A stretch of 18,282 nt of DNA from QNYZ01 sp964577615. GTDB taxonomy: Bacteria > Desulfobacterota > Desulfobacteria > Desulfobacterales > QNYZ01. The translations under genes were made by a program, and so were the position numbers. Below are positions 14,859 through 18,282 of this stretch, in pieces (within the stretch, counting starts at the first letter, position 1; every line of letters starts with the position of its first letter). The stretch spans positions 1-18,282 of the forward strand of contig CAZNZW010000060.1 of assembly GCA_964577615.1 (NCBI GenBank), in the 5' to 3' direction. The notes under the pieces are model-generated. The model was not told where the DNA came from. It worked only from the letters and a program-made list of their open reading frames with translations, and searched no databases.

Positions 14859-15341
14859 ATGAAGGAACAGACCGCACACCGAAAAGACGCCTGCGACAGC
14901 CGGCTGCTCAGCCGGTTTGCCGACGGGGAAGTATCCGCCGTGGAACGGGATCGGGTATCACGTCATCTGACCCATTGCCAAACCTGCCGTAATGCGCTAA
15001 ACCGGATCCGTCTGCTGGCCGATACGTGCGAATCATTCATGGATACCTCACGCTTTCAAAAAGATCTGGCCGGCATCGAGGGGCGTATCATGGGCCGGAT
15101 CAAGCGTCCGGTGACGTGGGGAGAAAGGGCATGGCATTTTGTCCGTACCCGGTGGGTGCTGGTCCCCGCATCGGCAGCGGGAACAATTCTCGCGGTCTTT
15201 ATTACCATCCAGATGTTCTTTACCGCGCCCACAACCCCGAGCGCCATTGTCACCTCCATGACCGGAGACGTATCTTCGGTCATGGTTATGGAAACGCCCC
15301 AGTCGCATCAGACGATCATCTGGATCAGCGAAGATTCCTGA
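14859..15341 (+). CDS. zinc-finger (ZAS/zf-HC2) membrane anti-sigma factor
   Basis: The 160-aa protein starts with a ZAS anti-sigma domain holding the zinc motif C12...H36-x3-C40-x2-C43 (HLTHCQTC). A single membrane helix lies at about residues 100-122 (VLVPASAAGTILAVFITIQM). A short periplasmic tail rich in Ser/Thr/Val ends with QTIIWISEDS. It should hold the upstream sigma factor inactive at the membrane until an envelope signal arrives. ATG 14859 is preferred over GTG 14841 because AGAGGA lies 5 nt before it, and it follows the sigma stop (14855-14857) by one base. Confidence 0.87.
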   Translation: MKEQTAHRKDACDSRLLSRFADGEVSAVERDRVSRHLTHCQTCRNALNRIRLLADTCESFMDTSRFQKDLAGIEGRIMGRIKRPVTWGERAWHFVRTRWVLVPASAAGTILAVFITIQMFFTAPTTPSAIVTSMTGDVSSVMVMETPQSHQTIIWISEDS

Positions 15342-15378
15342 CACGGCGGCGGCCCGGGTAAACGACAAAGGGGAAAAA

Positions 15379-15852
15379 ATGAACCCAGCGCGGTGGATAG
15401 AGATGAAAACAGCCTTGTTTCTTGTTGCGATTCTGGCTGTCGGAAGCGGATTGCCGGCCGCTTCGGCGACTGCCGGCCCACGTATTCAGGTAGATGTTAA
15501 AACCATTCTGGCAACCAACGGCAAACAGTTTTTCGACCCCGCCCTGTCCGCGCCCCTGATCAAGGAGCTGGCATCTGTTTTCCGTTACGCATCCTACCGG
15601 CTTGTCAGCGGCAGCCGGATGACCCTTCAGATCGGCCAGACAGGTCGTGCGCGGCTGGCCGGCGGCCGCACCCTGCAAGTGACCCCGCTGGGTATTCAGG
15701 GAAACCGGGCCCGCCTCCGCCTTGAAATCTACAAAAAGAACCGGCAGATTTTTCAGACGCAGATCCAGCTGCGCAACCGGAGCAGCCTCATCGTCGGCGG
15801 GCCGCGTCATAAAAACGGGGTACTGCTGTTTAAGGTGTCAAACCAATTCTAA
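15379..15852 (+). CDS. secreted protein of unknown function
   Basis: The 157-aa product is not recognised. It has a signal peptide (hydrophobic TALFLVAILAVGSGLPAASA, cleavage probably after ASATA near residue 32) and a basic mature part. The second half looks rich in beta strands: GGRTLQVTPLGIQGNRARLR, then FQTQIQLRNRSSLIVGGPRH and GVLLFKVSNQF. The strand pattern with a VGGP turn before the last strand recalls small periplasmic beta domains, which is only an impression. The ATG at 15379 has AGGGG 6 nt upstream. It follows the anti-sigma gene by 37 bp with no terminator, so it probably belongs to the same operon and may serve in the envelope. It is convergent with the next gene, 21 bp away. 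Confidence 0.72.
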   Translation: MNPARWIEMKTALFLVAILAVGSGLPAASATAGPRIQVDVKTILATNGKQFFDPALSAPLIKELASVFRYASYRLVSGSRMTLQIGQTGRARLAGGRTLQVTPLGIQGNRARLRLEIYKKNRQIFQTQIQLRNRSSLIVGGPRHKNGVLLFKVSNQF

Positions 15853-15873
15853 AGGTAATCCGCCGGCGGCTGA

Positions 15874-16275
15874 TCAGCAGTCATCCAAGTCGCCATCATC
15901 GTCAATCTCAAAACATTCCGTCTCGTCTTCGTCCAGGTTAAATACCCGGCTCTGGCCTCGAACCACGCTCGGATCATCATGTTTATAACGAATCACCAGA
16001 TAGTAATCCCCTGTGTCAATATTTTCAAAAGTATTCGATGATTCTGGATCCAGTGGATCGTAATCTTCAAGGATAAACGAAGATACCGACACATTATCCG
16101 ACGATCTGAACAATTCGACATGGTAGTCATGGTCATCGTCGTAATTACGGACAACGACTTCCCCTTCGTTTCGATCGCCATACCCGCTGCCGACAATAGC
16201 CGCCACGCCCATACAGACGACCAGCCCCGCAAGAACGAGGTGCCATGTTATGTCAATTCGTCTTATAATCTGCAT
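15874..16275 (-). CDS. small acidic exported protein of unknown function
   Basis: The 133-aa protein has an N-terminal export/anchor segment (IIRRID, then HLVLAGLVVCMGVAAIVGSG) and a strongly acidic remainder. The body alternates polar strands and turns (EVVVRNYDDDHDYHVELF, FENIDTGDYYLVIRYKHDD), which suggests a small beta-sandwich. The tail is nearly all Asp/Glu with two cysteines (ECFEIDDDGDLDDC). The hydrophobic stretch lacks a clean lipobox. ATG 16275 is chosen because GGGGAGG lies 7 nt upstream; 27 further codons upstream are open but precede the ribosome site. A near-consensus promoter at 16317-16346 serves it. Confidence 0.65.
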   Translation of the reverse strand: MQIIRRIDITWHLVLAGLVVCMGVAAIVGSGYGDRNEGEVVVRNYDDDHDYHVELFRSSDNVSVSSFILEDYDPLDPESSNTFENIDTGDYYLVIRYKHDDPSVVRGQSRVFNLDEDETECFEIDDDGDLDDC

Positions 16276-16316
16276 TGTCACGCCTCCCCAAATTATAGAG
16301 CATCCAGTCCTTTCAA

Positions 16317-16346
16317 ATTGTACACATTCGTCATTCCGGCCGTCAA
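16317..16346 (-). promoter_or_regulatory. promoter of the acidic exported protein gene
   Basis: On the minus strand TTGACG (16346 to 16341), 18 nt, TACAAT (16322 to 16317); the start would fall near 16310, giving a ~35-nt leader with GGGGAGG. A second perfect TATAAT at 16297 to 16292 has no matching -35. Confidence 0.65.
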
Positions 16347-16369
16347 GAAAAAGCACTTTCCGATACGAT

Positions 16370-17038
16370 TCATGACATATTATCCAGGTGTTTGATCAAA
16401 TCGAGCGGATGGGCGATCATTATCCGGGCGCCGCCGGCCGCCAGTTCGTCCACCGGCCGAAACCCCCACCGGACCCCCACAGCCAGCATGCCGGCCGCAC
16501 GGGCGGTCTGCATATCGATCCCCGTATCCCCCAGATAGAAAAAAGCCTGCGGGGGCAGTCCCAGACGCTGCGCGGTTTCCAGAGCTCCGGCGGGATCCGG
16601 TTTTTTGGGTACCCCGGCCCGCTGTCCCAGAACCGTTTCAAAATGCCATTGTTCCAGGAAATGATCGGCACATTGCACCGTGATCTCGTGCGGTTTGTTG
16701 GACAGAATCGACAGCCGGATACCCCGGGCCGTCAGGGCATCGAGCAGGGCCGGGATCCCCGGATACAGCCGGGTCCGATCCCGCCAGCGCTGCCGGTAAT
16801 CTTCGAGAAAGGCCGCCACGCATTCAGTTTCCGTTTCGGCCTGACGGGCGGCCGGCGGCAGGGCCCGATGGACCAGCGCCGCCGCACCGGCGCCCACAAA
16901 ATGACGATACGCATCAACCGGATGAACGGGATAGCCTTTGGCCGCCAGCATGCGATTGGCCGCGGCCGCCAGATCCGCCAGCGTATCCAGCAGGGTTCCG
17001 TCCAAGTCAAAAATCACCGCTTTATATGTTCTTTTCAT
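16370..17038 (-). CDS. gph: phosphoglycolate phosphatase-like HAD hydrolase
   Basis: The 222-aa protein is a haloacid dehalogenase-type phosphatase of the Gph kind, which removes 2-phosphoglycolate; the exact substrate is inferred. Motif I is VIFDLDGTLLDT with nucleophile D11 and D13. An alpha-helical cap follows (about 20-80). Motif II is ILSNKPHE, motif III the lysine in VPKKPDPAGA, and motif IV FYLGDTGIDMQTARAAG. Length fits the family. ATG 17038 is chosen since family members start just before motif I; ATG 17056 would add six residues. Neither has a strong ribosome site, though GGAG lies ~12 nt before 17038. It lies upstream of the acidic protein gene on the same strand, which has its own promoter. 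Confidence 0.88.
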   Translation of the reverse strand: MKRTYKAVIFDLDGTLLDTLADLAAAANRMLAAKGYPVHPVDAYRHFVGAGAAALVHRALPPAARQAETETECVAAFLEDYRQRWRDRTRLYPGIPALLDALTARGIRLSILSNKPHEITVQCADHFLEQWHFETVLGQRAGVPKKPDPAGALETAQRLGLPPQAFFYLGDTGIDMQTARAAGMLAVGVRWGFRPVDELAAGGARIMIAHPLDLIKHLDNMS

Positions 17039-17188
17039 TGCGCGGATACGCTCCATCCTGTATATTTAACCATCGCATGGCGCTGACCACCATTCCGGGC
17101 ATCCACATTCCCTGTATTTGCAGCTGCCGTGTTTACCGTATGTTTAGCAGGTGCGCTGATTTGTGTAAATATACTTTCCGATAGATTA

Positions 17189-17629
17189 ATGGCCATTACC
17201 CGCTATGACGATATTTTTTCCTGGGACGGCTGGGGGGGCAAGTTCAGGCTCACCAGCGGCCGGTGCCGGCTTCGTATCTACGATCTGCAGGAACCGGAAA
17301 AGCCGGGACCGGTTTTCTTAAGGCCGATCATCGTTGTTGTGTCAAATATACCCGAAGGCCGGAAAACAAGGGGGGTGGTGTCGATCCGCAGCTGCGCCGG
17401 GCACATCGCCACCCAGGTTACCCGTCAGTTTAACATCACGCCCGAGCGGATGCTGTACATCGAACACCACCCGGCAAAGGTCTATGGCCGGCCCCGGATC
17501 CGGACCATACCGGAACGATACGAGGCGGTCGACTTCAAATGGCGCCAGGGCCGGGCCTTTGCCATTCACTGGCGAAAGCTCGATCCCCGGCTGGCAGATC
17601 TTGTCGCCGGGTTGATCACCGGCGGATGA
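17189..17629 (+). CDS. conserved-looking protein of unknown function
   Basis: The 146-aa product is not assigned to a function. It begins MAITRYDDIFSWDGWGGKFR and is compact, mixed alpha/beta and basic, with a central RSCAGHIATQVTRQFNI segment and the EAVDFKWRQGRAF stretch near the end. I have the impression of similar small proteins in other Desulfobacterota but cannot verify it. No signal peptide is present from ATG 17189. A GTG 20 codons upstream (17129) would add a hydrophobic stretch but has no ribosome site. A lone -10-like TATACT at 17170-17175 would give a very short leader for ATG 17189. It lies 55 bp before coaE on the same strand, probably in one unit, and divergent from gph. Confidence 0.7.
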   Translation: MAITRYDDIFSWDGWGGKFRLTSGRCRLRIYDLQEPEKPGPVFLRPIIVVVSNIPEGRKTRGVVSIRSCAGHIATQVTRQFNITPERMLYIEHHPAKVYGRPRIRTIPERYEAVDFKWRQGRAFAIHWRKLDPRLADLVAGLITGG

Positions 17630-17684
17630 TTCTCTTTATTTCAACCGAAAATGACGGTAAAGCGGATACAGATGGGGGACGGAT

Positions 17685-18282
17685 GTGATTCAGGCAGGAC
17701 TGACCGGCGGCATTGCCACCGGTAAATCCACGGTGTGTGAAATATTTCGCGGGGCCGGGGCCATCATTATTGACGCCGATAAAATCGGTCATCAGACCAT
17801 GCGGAAGGATCGGCCCGCCTGGCGGGAAATCGTGGCCCGCTTCGGCCGGAAGGTCCTGCAGGCCAACGGCGAAATCGACCGACGCATCCTGGGAAACATC
17901 ATTTTCAACAACACCCGGGAAAAAGCGGCGCTCAATCAAATCATCCACCCAAGGGTTCTGGCGGAAATTTCCCGGCGGCTGGCGGCCGTTGAAAAAGACA
18001 CCCCTTCGGCCGTTGTCATCCTCGACATTCCCCTGCTCATAGACGTGGGATGGCACCTCGATGTCGAGGAAGTCATCCTCGTTTACGCACCCGAAGAGAT
18101 TCAGCTCCAGCGCCTCATGGCCCGCAACGGATTTTCCCGGGAAGAGGGGCTGGCCCGCATCCATTCCCAGATCCCCATCGAAGAAAAAAAACGGTCTGCC
18201 AGCATCATCATAGACAACAGCGGGCGTCTGGAAACGACCCGCCGGAAAACGATCGCCGTGTACGATTATCTGCTGCGGAAAA
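17685..18282 (+). CDS. coaE: dephospho-CoA kinase (3' end cut by window)
   Basis: CoaE phosphorylates the ribose 3'-OH of dephospho-CoA with ATP, the last step of coenzyme A synthesis. The P-loop is LTGGIATGKSTV (residues 6-17), followed by IIDADKIGHQ, the substrate-site aspartates, RRILGNIIFNNTREKAALN with the IIHPRV segment, the VVILDIPLLIDVG strand and the lid QRLMARNGFSREEGLARIHSQ. These are the family signatures in order. The start is GTG 17685 with GGGG 6 nt upstream; the overlapping ATG at 17683 hits a stop at once. About 199 codons are present, so nearly the whole protein (~200-210 aa), without a stop before the edge. Confidence 0.96.
   Translation, partial: MIQAGLTGGIATGKSTVCEIFRGAGAIIIDADKIGHQTMRKDRPAWREIVARFGRKVLQANGEIDRRILGNIIFNNTREKAALNQIIHPRVLAEISRRLAAVEKDTPSAVVILDIPLLIDVGWHLDVEEVILVYAPEEIQLQRLMARNGFSREEGLARIHSQIPIEEKKRSASIIIDNSGRLETTRRKTIAVYDYLLRK

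Noticed and set aside
15852..15885. GC palindrome ccgccggcgg between convergent genes as a shared terminator
   Set aside because: It has no loop and no T run on either strand.
16388..17086. Plus-strand frame of 232 codons over gph
   Set aside because: Antisense shadow of gph caused by high GC; all HAD motifs are on the minus strand.
17616..18164. Minus-strand frame of 182 codons over coaE
   Set aside because: It is the antisense shadow of coaE, whose P-loop and lid motifs are clear.

Overview
The window looks like chromosomal core DNA of a Desulfobacterota (former Deltaproteobacteria) organism, probably in or near the Desulfobacteraceae/Desulfosarcinaceae. This rests on three things: an F-ATPase operon in the order b'-b-delta-alpha-gamma-beta-epsilon without a or c, a ZapB/ZapA/6S RNA/RNase Y/TyrRS block, and the style of the proteins. 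No species is claimed. No mobile element, CRISPR array or tRNA is visible.

Left part, minus strand, read from right to left. The F1Fo operon atpF'-atpF-atpH-atpA-atpG-atpD-atpC (12070 to 6058) starts from a clear sigma70-type promoter at 12155-12183 and ends at a strong intrinsic terminator at 5941-5974. It is followed by a stand-alone nucleotidyltransferase that equals only the N-terminal half of GlmU. Next come a ZapB-like coiled-coil protein (TTG start), ZapA, a 6S RNA, a possible small RNA, RNase Y and tyrosyl-tRNA synthetase. After tyrS lies an rRNA promoter region with two near-consensus promoters, a possible third, and a boxB-like/boxA antitermination leader. The window edge cuts into the 5' end of 16S rRNA.

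Right part. Divergent from the atp operon is a plus-strand set: a secreted protein with a C-terminal SLT lytic transglycosylase domain, an ECF sigma factor, its zinc-finger membrane anti-sigma factor, and a small secreted protein of unknown function. Spacing suggests one transcription unit. The simplest inference is an envelope-associated sigma/anti-sigma module with its own wall-cleaving enzyme. Then come, on minus, a small very acidic exported protein with its own promoter and a Gph-type HAD phosphatase, and on plus, a conserved-looking protein of unknown function and the start of coaE, cut by the window end.

The observations most worth a second look are the SLT/sigma/anti-sigma/secreted-protein locus, the 6S RNA with two competing closing stems, a putative ~85-nt RNA just downstream of it, a promoter before zapB with a 20-bp spacer and a dyad (MerR-like geometry), and the acetyltransferase-less GlmU.
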